In this document: piece after piece, positions 6,661-13,369 of the stretch
How the letters are laid out: every line of letters starts with the position of its first letter
Numbering within the stretch: the stretch's first letter is position 1
Assembly: GCA_045580645.1 (NCBI GenBank)
Contig: JAZNOG010000035.1
Span: forward strand, 1 to 21,479
DNA length: 21,479 nt
Origin: HGM10836 sp045580645
Lineage (GTDB): Bacteria; Bacillota_I; Bacilli_A; RF39; UBA660
Reading direction: 5' to 3'
Position numbers and translations under genes: made by a program
Notes under the pieces: generated by a model
The model's input: only the letters and a program-made list of their open reading frames with translations
What the model was told of the DNA's origin: nothing
Database searches by the model: none

Positions 6661-7511
6661 TTTATTTTCTCCTTTTCGCCATCAAAATATCTAATAGCAA
6701 TATTATTTTCATTAGATATAGCTTTTTCCCTTGTTTCTTTTTCATAGTAGTCTTTTGCAATTTTTGATGCTTTCCCTCCTCTTTTTGCTACTTGTTTATT
6801 TTCTTTTAAACCCAAAGGTCGTTCTACTTTAGCTATATCTCTTGTTGTAATTTCTCCTAAATCAGTTAAAATAATTTCAATGTCTGTCATATTGTCTCTA
6901 AGGTTTTCTTTTTTTAACCCTTTATATTCTTTATATTCTTTAGAGGTCCTACCTGACCATGTTTTATATATTTCGTTAGTTAATGCTGCATATTCATAAC
7001 TTTTTGTTATACCATTTTCTTTCCATATATCAGTTAATTTTTTTCTTTTTAAAATACCATTAATTCTATTTCTTATCCAATCATCATTGTATCCTTTCTT
7101 TTTATAATAATTTATTGCTCTTTTAATAGCAATTTCCGGGTCAAATACTTCATCAATTCTTTCTTTTCCAAGACTTGCAAGCCATAATTTGAATGGTTCT
7201 GCTTTTGGACTTGGAACTGATTGAATTAGTCTTAGTATTCCTTTTGTATTCAAAACATCAGTTGTATAATGTTTTCCATCTTTTTCTGATTTCATTTTCA
7301 GTTGTACGATATTTTCGTACAGTTCACTTCCTTCTTCATAAAGTTTTCTTTTTAAATCAGTCCAATATCTTTTAGGTATAGGGCTATTTGTTAATGCACT
7401 TATAACATCGATAACACTAAAATAATAATCTTCTTTTTCTTTATTCCAGGTGCTTCTTATTTTTTTTCCTTTAAAAAGGTTTGTTATTGTTTGTAATTTT
7501 TGTTCTTTCAT
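6657..7511 (-). CDS. BRO-N domain protein, antirepressor-like
   Basis: This 284-residue protein has an N-terminal BRO-N domain (about residues 8-115). Typical elements are the GKKIRSTWNKEKEDYYFSVI start, DVISALTNS, a PKRYWTDLKRKL segment, the TDVLNTKGILRLIQSVPSPKAEPFKLWLA stretch, and a trailing E-x-I-D-E-V-x-D-P-E motif. BRO-N domains occur in phage antirepressors and in many stand-alone bacterial proteins, and they probably bind DNA. The C-terminal half is basic and not assigned. There is no membrane segment. It is the first gene of the operon leading to the sigma factor, with GGAGG before the ATG and TTGACA further upstream. No phage genes are nearby, so it is more likely a resident regulator than part of a prophage. 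Confidence 0.82.
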   Translation of the reverse strand: MKEQKLQTITNLFKGKKIRSTWNKEKEDYYFSVIDVISALTNSPIPKRYWTDLKRKLYEEGSELYENIVQLKMKSEKDGKHYTTDVLNTKGILRLIQSVPSPKAEPFKLWLASLGKERIDEVFDPEIAIKRAINYYKKKGYNDDWIRNRINGILKRKKLTDIWKENGITKSYEYAALTNEIYKTWSGRTSKEYKEYKGLKKENLRDNMTDIEIILTDLGEITTRDIAKVERPLGLKENKQVAKRGGKASKIAKDYYEKETREKAISNENNIAIRYFDGEKEKIK

Positions 7512-7521
7512 TTTGACCTCC

Positions 7522-7550
7522 TATATATATATTTCGCAAGAAGTTGTCAA
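7522..7550 (-). promoter_or_regulatory. Promoter candidate for the BRO-N / sigma-factor operon
   Basis: On the minus strand a perfect TTGACA (7550-7545) is followed after 17 bases by TATATA (7527-7522). The GGAGG at 7521-7517 then directly abuts the -10 box. This would leave almost no leader, so either the message starts inside the ribosome binding site or the real -10 is shifted within the ATATATAT run. Confidence 0.42.
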
Positions 7551-7573
7551 AACACCTAAAAAAATATAAAAAA

Positions 7574-7608
7574 AATATAGATTTAATTTATTTTTTCAAA
7601 TCTATATT
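7574..7608 (-). terminator. Terminator after the DUF1653 gene
   Basis: AATATAGATTT (7574-7584) pairs over 11 bases with AAATCTATATT (7598-7608), and a T-rich tract follows on the minus strand. The loop of 13 bases is long. The right arm lies within the last DUF1653 codons and the left arm overlaps its stop codon (7585-7583). Confidence 0.6.
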
Positions 7609-7804
7609 CTTGCTTAACATTTGGATATTTTATTTTATCAACTTTAGAGGCAAACATTTCTTTTGGTCTTACCCAGATAACATCATCATCTATGTGTTTA
7701 TAAATAATTAAATCTTCTAGTGTTTCTGAGTCTTTTCCTATTTCTATAACTTCTACTATTTTACCTTTAAAATGTCTAAATTTATCATTTTTCTTTATAT
7801 CCAT
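7583..7804 (-). CDS. DUF1653 family small protein
   Basis: This protein of about 73 residues fits the DUF1653 family. It has the K-F-R-H-F-K-G-x-x-V-E-V-I start, a K-D-S-E-T-L-E-D-L-I-I-Y-K core and a W-V-R-P-K-E-M-F motif near the middle. The fold is expected to be a small beta barrel, and no biochemical function is known to me. I chose the ATG at 7804, one base after the pnp stop codon (ATGTAATATG), which suggests coupled re-initiation. An ATG at 7816, overlapping pnp, is the alternative and adds four residues. No strong ribosome binding site precedes either. It is probably co-transcribed with pnp and ends at the hairpin at 7574-7608. Confidence 0.82.
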   Translation of the reverse strand: MDIKKNDKFRHFKGKIVEVIEIGKDSETLEDLIIYKHIDDDVIWVRPKEMFASKVDKIKYPNVKQEYRFEKIN

Positions 7805-7805
7805 A

Positions 7806-9926
7806 TTACATTGCATCTTTTCTTGAGAAGTTTAATCTTCCTTTGTTATCTGTTCCAATTGCTTTTACGATTATTTCATCACCAAGCGCTACAACATCTT
7901 CAACTTTTTCTACTCTATCTTTTGATAGTTTTGAAATATGCACTAATCCTTCGCAACCTGGCCAAATTTCTACAAAGCAGCCAAAACTTTCAATTTTTAC
8001 TACTTTTGCAGTGTAAATTTGTCCTTCTTCTACTTCACGAGTTATGTTTTCAATCATTTCTATTGCTTTATCAATAACAGCATAGTCTGTATGGTATAGA
8101 ATAATTCTTCCATCATCTTCAATATCGATTTTAACAGCATTTTTGTCATTTACACTTACAACATTACTTGATTCTTGAATAATTTTTGTTATCATTTCTC
8201 CGCCACGACCAATTACATCTTTTATTTGTGATTCTTTTATTCTCATTTGTTTAATTTTTGGTGCATATGGGCTTAATTCTTGTCTTGGTTCTGTTATAGC
8301 GGTTTTCATATTTTCAAGTATTTCAAAACGTGCTTTTTTAGCTTGCGCTAGAGCTTCTTGTAAGATTTCTTTTGTTATTCCTAGTATTTTTATATCCATT
8401 TGAAGAGCACAAATACCATTTTCTGTTCCGGCAACTTTGAAGTCCATATCTCCTAAGTGATCTTCTAATCCTTGAATATCTGTAAGTATTGTATATTTAT
8501 CATCTTTTGTAATAAGTCCCATGGCAATACCTGCAACCATGTTTTTAATAGGAACTCCTGCAGCCATTAAACTCATACATCCAGCACAGATAGATGCTTG
8601 CGATGATGAACCATTACTTTCTAATACTTCTGATACTACTCTTATTGTATATGGGAATTCTTCTTCACTTGGAAGAACTCTTGCTAAGGCCTTTTCACCT
8701 AATGCACCATGACCTATTTCACGTCTACCTGGTGCGCCATATCTTCCTGTTTCTCCAACTGAAAATGCTGGAAAGTTATAATGATGCATGAAACGTTTGC
8801 TTTCTTCATCTGATAAACCATCTAATATTTGGTTTTCACTAATTGAACCTAAAGTAGTAACACTTAATACTTGAGTTTGACCTCTTGTAAATAATGCAGA
8901 ACCATGTGTTCTTGGCAATATATCTACAAATGATGATAAAGGTCTTATTTCATCTATTTTTCTACCATCAGGTCTTACTTTGTCTTCAGTAATTAAACGA
9001 CGAACTTCTTCATATTCAATATTATCTAAAACTTTATTAACTTGATTTAATATTTCTGTTATGTTTTCATCATTTTTATACAGTTCTTCAAACATTGTAA
9101 CTACTTCTTTTCTTAGTTCATCTATTTTTTCTTGACGGGCTAATTTTTCTTCTATTTGAATTGCATTAATCATTCTAACTGTAATAATGTCACGGACTTT
9201 AGAATTTATTTCATCATCTACTTTTATAATTGGGTAGTCTTTCTTTTCTTTTCCTATTTCTTCTACTATTTGTTCTTCAAAGCTAATTAGTTCTTTAATT
9301 GCTTCATGTCCAAACATTAATGCTTCTAACATGTCTTCTTCGCTTACTTCTTTGCTGCTAGCTTCTACCATATTAATGGCATCTTTTGTTCCTGCAACTG
9401 TTAAGTAAATATCACTTTGTTCTTGTTCTTCTGGTGTTGGATTAATTACAAAGTTTCCGTTTATACGTCCTACTACTACACCTGCGATAGGTCCATTAAA
9501 TGGTAAATCACTAATTGATAATGCAAGAGATGAACCAAATAACGCAGTCATTTCGGGAGAGTTTGCTGTATCTACTGATAAAACAGTATTTACAACTTGA
9601 ACTTCATTTTTAAATCCATCTGGAAATAATGGTCTAATTGGTCTATCTATTAATCTTGCCGCAAGGGTAGCACTTTCTGTTGGGCGACCTTCTCTTTTTA
9701 TAAATCCTCCAGGAATTTTTCCTACTGAGTATTGTTTTTCTTGGTATAAAACCATAAGTGGGAAAAAGTCACCAGTAGATGGTTCTTTTCCATTAGTTAC
9801 CGCAGTTAAAACAACTGTATCACCATATCTTACTAAACAAGATGATGCGGCTTGTTTTGCTAGTTCTCCTACTTCAACCTTTATTGTTCTTCCCCTAAAA
9901 TCATATTCAAATACTTTCTTTTCCAT
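7806..9926 (-). CDS. pnp: Polyribonucleotide nucleotidyltransferase (PNPase)
   Basis: PNPase degrades RNA from the 3' end with phosphate, releasing nucleoside diphosphates, and forms a trimer in the cytoplasm. The protein has 706 residues, the normal length. It contains a first RNase PH-like domain (about 10-140), an all-helical linker, and a second, catalytic RNase PH domain (about 310-530) with the hallmark stretch HHYNFPAFSVGETGRYGAPG followed by RREIGHGALGEKAL. A KH domain follows (about 555-615, with IGRGGEMI). It ends in an S1 domain (about 620-700, with GCEGLVHISKLS). The ATG follows GAAGGTAAG. In most Firmicutes pnp directly follows rpsO, but here two unknown genes lie between. Confidence 0.98.
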   Translation of the reverse strand: MEKKVFEYDFRGRTIKVEVGELAKQAASSCLVRYGDTVVLTAVTNGKEPSTGDFFPLMVLYQEKQYSVGKIPGGFIKREGRPTESATLAARLIDRPIRPLFPDGFKNEVQVVNTVLSVDTANSPEMTALFGSSLALSISDLPFNGPIAGVVVGRINGNFVINPTPEEQEQSDIYLTVAGTKDAINMVEASSKEVSEEDMLEALMFGHEAIKELISFEEQIVEEIGKEKKDYPIIKVDDEINSKVRDIITVRMINAIQIEEKLARQEKIDELRKEVVTMFEELYKNDENITEILNQVNKVLDNIEYEEVRRLITEDKVRPDGRKIDEIRPLSSFVDILPRTHGSALFTRGQTQVLSVTTLGSISENQILDGLSDEESKRFMHHYNFPAFSVGETGRYGAPGRREIGHGALGEKALARVLPSEEEFPYTIRVVSEVLESNGSSSQASICAGCMSLMAAGVPIKNMVAGIAMGLITKDDKYTILTDIQGLEDHLGDMDFKVAGTENGICALQMDIKILGITKEILQEALAQAKKARFEILENMKTAITEPRQELSPYAPKIKQMRIKESQIKDVIGRGGEMITKIIQESSNVVSVNDKNAVKIDIEDDGRIILYHTDYAVIDKAIEMIENITREVEEGQIYTAKVVKIESFGCFVEIWPGCEGLVHISKLSKDRVEKVEDVVALGDEIIVKAIGTDNKGRLNFSRKDAM

Positions 9927-9949
9927 AATACTTACCTTCTTTACTATAT

Positions 9950-10495
9950 TTATTTTTTTCTAGTTCTTTCTATATTTTTTGCTTTTTCTACAACATTATA
10001 CCCTAATTCGTTAGAAAGAGGATTTGTTATTTCTTCTGTTTTTTCCATACCTAATTCATCAATAATTTGCTTTAATATCATAGAAGCTTTTTCTTCACCT
10101 AGTTCTGAAATTAAATTTGCTAATACAAGTCCAAGATTTCTTAATCTTTTTTCTGTAGTTTGATTTTTGATAGATAACCTAACTTTTACCATATCTAATG
10201 CTTCATATAATTCTTTGATTGTTAATTTTTCATTTTTTATCATTTCATTTAAACTTATCAAATATTTTGGAACAATATAAACTTGTCCTTGAAAATTAGC
10301 ATCAGTTTTATAGTATCTATTTGTTAGAACATCTTTATATATTGATGAAAATACTAAATCTTTTTCATGCTTAACAATTGCATAATCTAAAAATTCACCA
10401 GTATATTTTGTTGTTAAATTGGCATCATTCCATTCTTCATTAGTTACAACATATAACCTTGCTACATATAATTCATTTGTTTTATATTTTTTCAT
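9950..10495 (-). CDS. Unknown protein, paralog B of a pair between rpsO and pnp
   Basis: This 181-residue soluble protein is of no family I recognise. I chose the ATG at 10495, because GGGAAG lies upstream and it begins one base after the stop of its neighbour; the frame extends further upstream only inside that neighbour. The N-terminus (NELYVARLYVVTN) resembles the neighbour's (KNLYLARVCVTTG). Both then have an acidic segment with D-Y-A-(I/F)-V, a Tyr/Asp-rich middle and a charged helical C-terminal half. I take them as a diverged tandem duplication. The C-terminal region is rich in Leu/Ile/Glu helices and ends in basic residues. There is no signal peptide or membrane segment. Its position just upstream of pnp suggests a link to RNA or ribosome function, but nothing in the sequence proves it. 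Confidence 0.75.
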   Translation of the reverse strand: MKKYKTNELYVARLYVVTNEEWNDANLTTKYTGEFLDYAIVKHEKDLVFSSIYKDVLTNRYYKTDANFQGQVYIVPKYLISLNEMIKNEKLTIKELYEALDMVKVRLSIKNQTTEKRLRNLGLVLANLISELGEEKASMILKQIIDELGMEKTEEITNPLSNELGYNVVEKAKNIERTRKK

Positions 10496-10496
10496 G

Positions 10497-11006
10497 TTAT
10501 TCTTCCCTTTTTCTAAATATCCTTGCAATTATTTTCATTCTTGAAGCTGATTTCTTTTCTCTATCAAAAACCATTTTATTTATAACTTCATACATTTCTT
10601 TTAAATCCAATTGACTTATTAGTTGTTCTAATAATAAACTATCATTTTCCTTTGATACTTTTACAGATCCTAGCATTTCATGTGTCATTGTTAAAAATTC
10701 TTCTAATTCTTTTTTTCTTAGCCAAGATTTATACATTTGTAAATGCCAAGGTAATGATGTTTTCCAAAACCAATCTGCAGATGTAAGTTCCCACATGCAG
10801 ATTGCTGAATCAACAAATAAATCATCTTGTTTTTGGCCTTCTTCTAGATACTCTTTTCCTGTTATAGCATCTACATATTTATCTTCTTCTATAGTGACAA
10901 AAGCATAATCATAAAACTTATGACTTTTTCCATCCCATCCAGTAGTTACACATACTCTTGCTAAATATAAATTTTTTGTATAAATTATATCTTCTTCTCT
11001 TATCAT
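10497..11006 (-). CDS. Unknown protein, paralog A of a pair between rpsO and pnp
   Basis: This 169-residue soluble protein is of no family I recognise. The ATG at 11006 is chosen over a GTG at 11039, because GAGG lies seven bases upstream and the GTG would fall in the rpsO terminator hairpin. The N-terminal KNLYLARVCVTTG and the following FYDYAFVTIEEDKYVDAITGK correspond to similar parts of the next gene. A Trp-rich segment (WELTSADWFWKTSLPWHLQ, about 92-110) is striking for such an AT-rich genome. The C-terminus is helical and strongly basic (ASRMKIIARIFRKREE). It lies behind the rpsO terminator and is coupled to its paralog with one base between them. It is a real gene by reading frame, spacing and duplication. 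Its function is unknown. Confidence 0.75.
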   Translation of the reverse strand: MIREEDIIYTKNLYLARVCVTTGWDGKSHKFYDYAFVTIEEDKYVDAITGKEYLEEGQKQDDLFVDSAICMWELTSADWFWKTSLPWHLQMYKSWLRKKELEEFLTMTHEMLGSVKVSKENDSLLLEQLISQLDLKEMYEVINKMVFDREKKSASRMKIIARIFRKREE

Positions 11007-11023
11007 GTTATTCCTCTTTTCTA

Positions 11024-11054
11024 GTAAAAATAAAGACACTAAAAAATTAGTGCC
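11024..11054 (-). terminator. Terminator (possibly leaky) after rpsO
   Basis: GACACTAA (11035-11042) and TTAGTGCC (11047-11054) form an eight-pair stem, with one G-U pair in the minus-strand RNA, around a four-base loop. A T-rich tract (11034-11024) follows. The stem covers the first base of the rpsO stop codon. Downstream genes have no obvious promoter, so read-through is likely. Confidence 0.6.
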
Positions 11055-11323
11055 TACTTTCTTAAATTTAATTCTTTAATTACTTCACGATATTTTGTAA
11101 TATCTTTGTCTTTTAAATAATTAAGTAAATTTCTTCTTTGACCAACTTTCTTTAAAAGTCCACGTTTTGAATGATAATCATGTTTGTGTTCTTTCAAATG
11201 TTCAGTTAAAGTTATAATTTCTTCTGTAAGAATTGCTATTTGAACTTCAGATGAACCTGTGTCTTTTTCATTTCTAGCAAATTTCTTAATTATTTCTTGT
11301 TTCTTTTCTTTTGCTAAAGCCAT
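11054..11323 (-). CDS. rpsO: 30S ribosomal protein S15
   Basis: S15 is a primary 16S rRNA binder of the small-subunit platform, and the protein has the exact usual length of 89 residues. Family hallmarks are present: TGSSEVQIAILTEEI near residues 22-36, the HLKEHKHDYHSKRGLL segment with the conserved His/Asp/Ser residues that contact 16S rRNA, and the C-terminal YLKDKDITKYREVIKELNLRK. The start codon follows AAGGAGG. A sigma-A-type promoter and a leader of about 70 bases with a small hairpin precede it. A hairpin terminator overlaps the stop. Confidence 0.98.
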   Translation of the reverse strand: MALAKEKKQEIIKKFARNEKDTGSSEVQIAILTEEIITLTEHLKEHKHDYHSKRGLLKKVGQRRNLLNYLKDKDITKYREVIKELNLRK

Positions 11324-11358
11324 GTTTAAACCTCCTTATTTAAATTCACCATATTCTA

Positions 11359-11381
11359 GATAAATGAGGATTTTATTTATC
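11359..11381 (-). promoter_or_regulatory. Hairpin in the rpsO leader, possible S15 autoregulation site
   Basis: GATAAAT (11359-11365) pairs with ATTTATC (11375-11381) around a nine-base loop, between the inferred transcription start near 11395 and the rpsO ribosome binding site. Many bacteria control rpsO by S15 binding to the leader. I cannot assign this hairpin to a known leader class by eye. Confidence 0.35.
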
Positions 11382-11401
11382 CAAAAGATGGAAGCACTAA
11401 T

Positions 11402-11430
11402 AATATACTATAAATTTATGATTAAATCAA
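11402..11430 (-). promoter_or_regulatory. Sigma-A-like promoter of rpsO
   Basis: On the minus strand TTGATT (11430-11425) and TATATT (11407-11402) are separated by 17 bases. The inferred start near 11395 gives a leader of about 72 bases. Confidence 0.6.
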
Positions 11431-11452
11431 GGATTTTGTGTATTTTATTTGT

Positions 11453-11481
11453 AAAAAATAGAAAGAATTACTCCTTCCTAT
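11453..11481 (-). terminator. Terminator after the cadherin-like-repeat gene
   Basis: ATAGAAAG (11458-11465) pairs with CTTCCTAT (11474-11481), with G-U pairs in the minus-strand RNA, around a short loop. TTTTTT follows (11458-11453). The gene's stop codon lies in the stem. Confidence 0.65.
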
Positions 11482-13262
11482 TCACTTTTTGTAAAATCTT
11501 TTTTACAGTATGGACATATTTTACTTTCAAATCTTATTTTATGTCCACATAAAGAGCATATTTTATATTCTTCTACTTCTTCTATTGTTGCCTCTTTTAC
11601 TACTTTTTCTTTTGTATATTCTACTTCATCTATTTTTTCTATTTGTTTATTTACTTTTGATAGTAATTTTTCATCTTTAACAACTTTTGTTTTTACTTTT
11701 GGTTTTTTGTTTTTGTTTTTTAATATTATAAAGATAAGAATTCCAGAGATTATAACTGCTACTACAGCAATTATTAAGAGCCATGGGAAGCTTGTTTTTT
11801 CTATAACTATTTTATATGTATTAGTTGTTCCATCTGTTGACATTGTTTTTATTGTAATAATACTTTTGTTTTTTAAGTTCTCATTTCCTTCAATTAAATA
11901 ACTAGATGTTTCATCTTCCATGATAACTTCTATATCTAAAGATTCTTCTTTATCTATTTTTAAAGTATAGTTTGTTTTTTCAGGATCAAATTCTAGATTA
12001 TATCCATTTATATTAATTTCTTTTATATTAGGATTATCACCAAGTGTTTCTCCTTCATTTAATCTTCGAACATTTATTTTGTATTCATTAACTAAACCAT
12101 TTTCGCTTGTTACTTTAATAGTAATAGTATTTTCTCCAACTTTTAAGTTTTTACCTCCAGTTATTTCTACTTTTGAAGATTCCGCTTCCGGAATTGCAGT
12201 AACTTCTGTACTTTTTACATCATATAAAACTTTTACATCATAATTAAGTTCTTCTTTTGAAAAGATTAACTTTCCATCACTTAATTCTAAACTTTCTAAA
12301 TAATTATTTGTACTTCTTCCATCTTCTCTATTTATTGTTATTGTATAAGTAGTTTTTTTGTTATCTTCTGATGTTACTTCAATTACTATTTTATTTTCTC
12401 CATAATTTAGAGATATTTCGTTTTTTGTATCATTGTTAATTAATACTTTTGCTTTGTCTGAAGTTGCTACTGGTTTTATTGTTATTTTATCAATATCTTT
12501 ACTTACATTTAAAGTATATTCTTTTATATCTTTTTTAAATGCTGGTGAAAGTGAGCCAGAAGATAGTTTTATTTCTTTTAATGTAGTGTCGCTAGAACAA
12601 GTTCTTTCAATTGTTATTTTGTAAGTTTTTTTTGTTTCATCTTCTGCTTTTGTTACTACTTCATATATATTTTTTCCACATTTTAAATCTATTTTTCCTG
12701 TTCCACTTATAATAGACGCATTTTTATCATTTAAAACTGCACCAATTTCTACGGATTCTTTATCAATTTTGTGTTCTTTATCTAGAGCATCAATAATAGA
12801 AACACTATCAAGGGTAAGATTTGCAAGTGTTGCATCATTATTTAACACTTTAATTGTTTCATTAAAAATATCTTCTGTAAATATTACTTCATCATCTTTT
12901 CCTACTCCTGAATTAAAGTTTAAACTTACTGTAAGATTTCCTACTTTTGTAATATTTTCTTTTTTGACTTCAATAGTTCCTATTGTTATATTTTTCGCTA
13001 CTTCTCCTATGTTACTATTAAAACCACTGTAAGATTCTGGATTACAATCTGCTTCTCCTGGTAGTGTTATACAAGTAGTAGCACTTATACTTTCTATTTT
13101 TCCGCCTTCTATATCTGCTTTTATTGAGCAGGTAGCTGATTTTCCTATTTTAACTGTTGTTGGGCATTCTAGTTTTGGTGTTATTTTTATTTGCGCAAAA
13201 ACATTAGAAGGTATTAACAATAAAACAAATATTAACAAATATAAATAATTAATTTTTTTCAT
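11478..13262 (-). CDS. Cadherin-like beta-sandwich repeat protein with membrane anchor and zinc ribbon
   Basis: This 594-residue protein has a signal peptide (KKINYLYLLIFVLLLIPSNVFA, cleavage near 23) and an Ig/cohesin-like N-terminal region with paired cysteines. About four cadherin-like beta-sandwich repeats follow (near 140-220, 225-313, 320-400 and 411-490). Each ends in the family's pattern of TYTITINRE or NEYKINVRR. A membrane helix lies at about 492-515, then a Lys/Glu-rich linker. At the very end is a zinc ribbon with Cys569, Cys572, Cys583 and Cys586 (CSLCGH and CPYC). The repeats should be outside and the zinc ribbon inside the cell. The start is the ATG at 13262, with AAGGAG six bases before it, rather than an upstream TTG. 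It has its own strong promoter and terminator. Its role is unknown, possibly adhesion with an internal contact. Confidence 0.85.
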   Translation of the reverse strand: MKKINYLYLLIFVLLLIPSNVFAQIKITPKLECPTTVKIGKSATCSIKADIEGGKIESISATTCITLPGEADCNPESYSGFNSNIGEVAKNITIGTIEVKKENITKVGNLTVSLNFNSGVGKDDEVIFTEDIFNETIKVLNNDATLANLTLDSVSIIDALDKEHKIDKESVEIGAVLNDKNASIISGTGKIDLKCGKNIYEVVTKAEDETKKTYKITIERTCSSDTTLKEIKLSSGSLSPAFKKDIKEYTLNVSKDIDKITIKPVATSDKAKVLINNDTKNEISLNYGENKIVIEVTSEDNKKTTYTITINREDGRSTNNYLESLELSDGKLIFSKEELNYDVKVLYDVKSTEVTAIPEAESSKVEITGGKNLKVGENTITIKVTSENGLVNEYKINVRRLNEGETLGDNPNIKEININGYNLEFDPEKTNYTLKIDKEESLDIEVIMEDETSSYLIEGNENLKNKSIITIKTMSTDGTTNTYKIVIEKTSFPWLLIIAVVAVIISGILIFIILKNKNKKPKVKTKVVKDEKLLSKVNKQIEKIDEVEYTKEKVVKEATIEEVEEYKICSLCGHKIRFESKICPYCKKDFTKSE

Positions 13263-13291
13263 ATACAACTCCTTATTTTAATTATAAGATG

Positions 13292-13320
13292 ATTATAACA
13301 AAATATTATAAAAATGTAAA
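13292..13320 (-). promoter_or_regulatory. Strong sigma-A promoter of the cadherin-like-repeat gene
   Basis: On the minus strand TTTACA (13320-13315), a 17-base spacer and a perfect TATAAT (13297-13292) are present. A TGT directly before the -10 makes it an extended -10 as well. The leader would be about 23 bases. Confidence 0.7.
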
Positions 13321-13329
13321 TAATAGAAA

Positions 13330-13363
13330 AAGTATTAGATATTTTTATATTTATCTAATACTT
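13330..13363 (-). terminator. Terminator after the leucine-rich-repeat gene
   Basis: AAGTATTAGATA (13330-13341) pairs perfectly over 12 bases with TATCTAATACTT (13352-13363). On the minus strand it ends in TTT-CTATTATTT. It lies just beyond the stop codon at 13370. Confidence 0.73.
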
Positions 13364-13369
13364 AAATAT

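Noticed and set aside
3542..7511. Prophage or phage remnant, suggested by BRO-N and DinD-like genes
   Set aside because: No integrase, repressor pair, structural or lysis genes, or attachment repeats are visible. The genes are embedded with sigma and STAS genes.
10496..10528. Upstream start of the second paralog giving 11 extra residues
   Set aside because: It overlaps the upstream gene, while the ATG at 10495 has GGGAAG at good spacing and follows the stop by one base. The same reasoning rejects the GTG at 11039 for the first paralog.
13263..13268. TTG start two codons before the cadherin-like-repeat gene
   Set aside because: The ATG at 13262 has AAGGAG at normal spacing and begins with a typical signal peptide (MKK).
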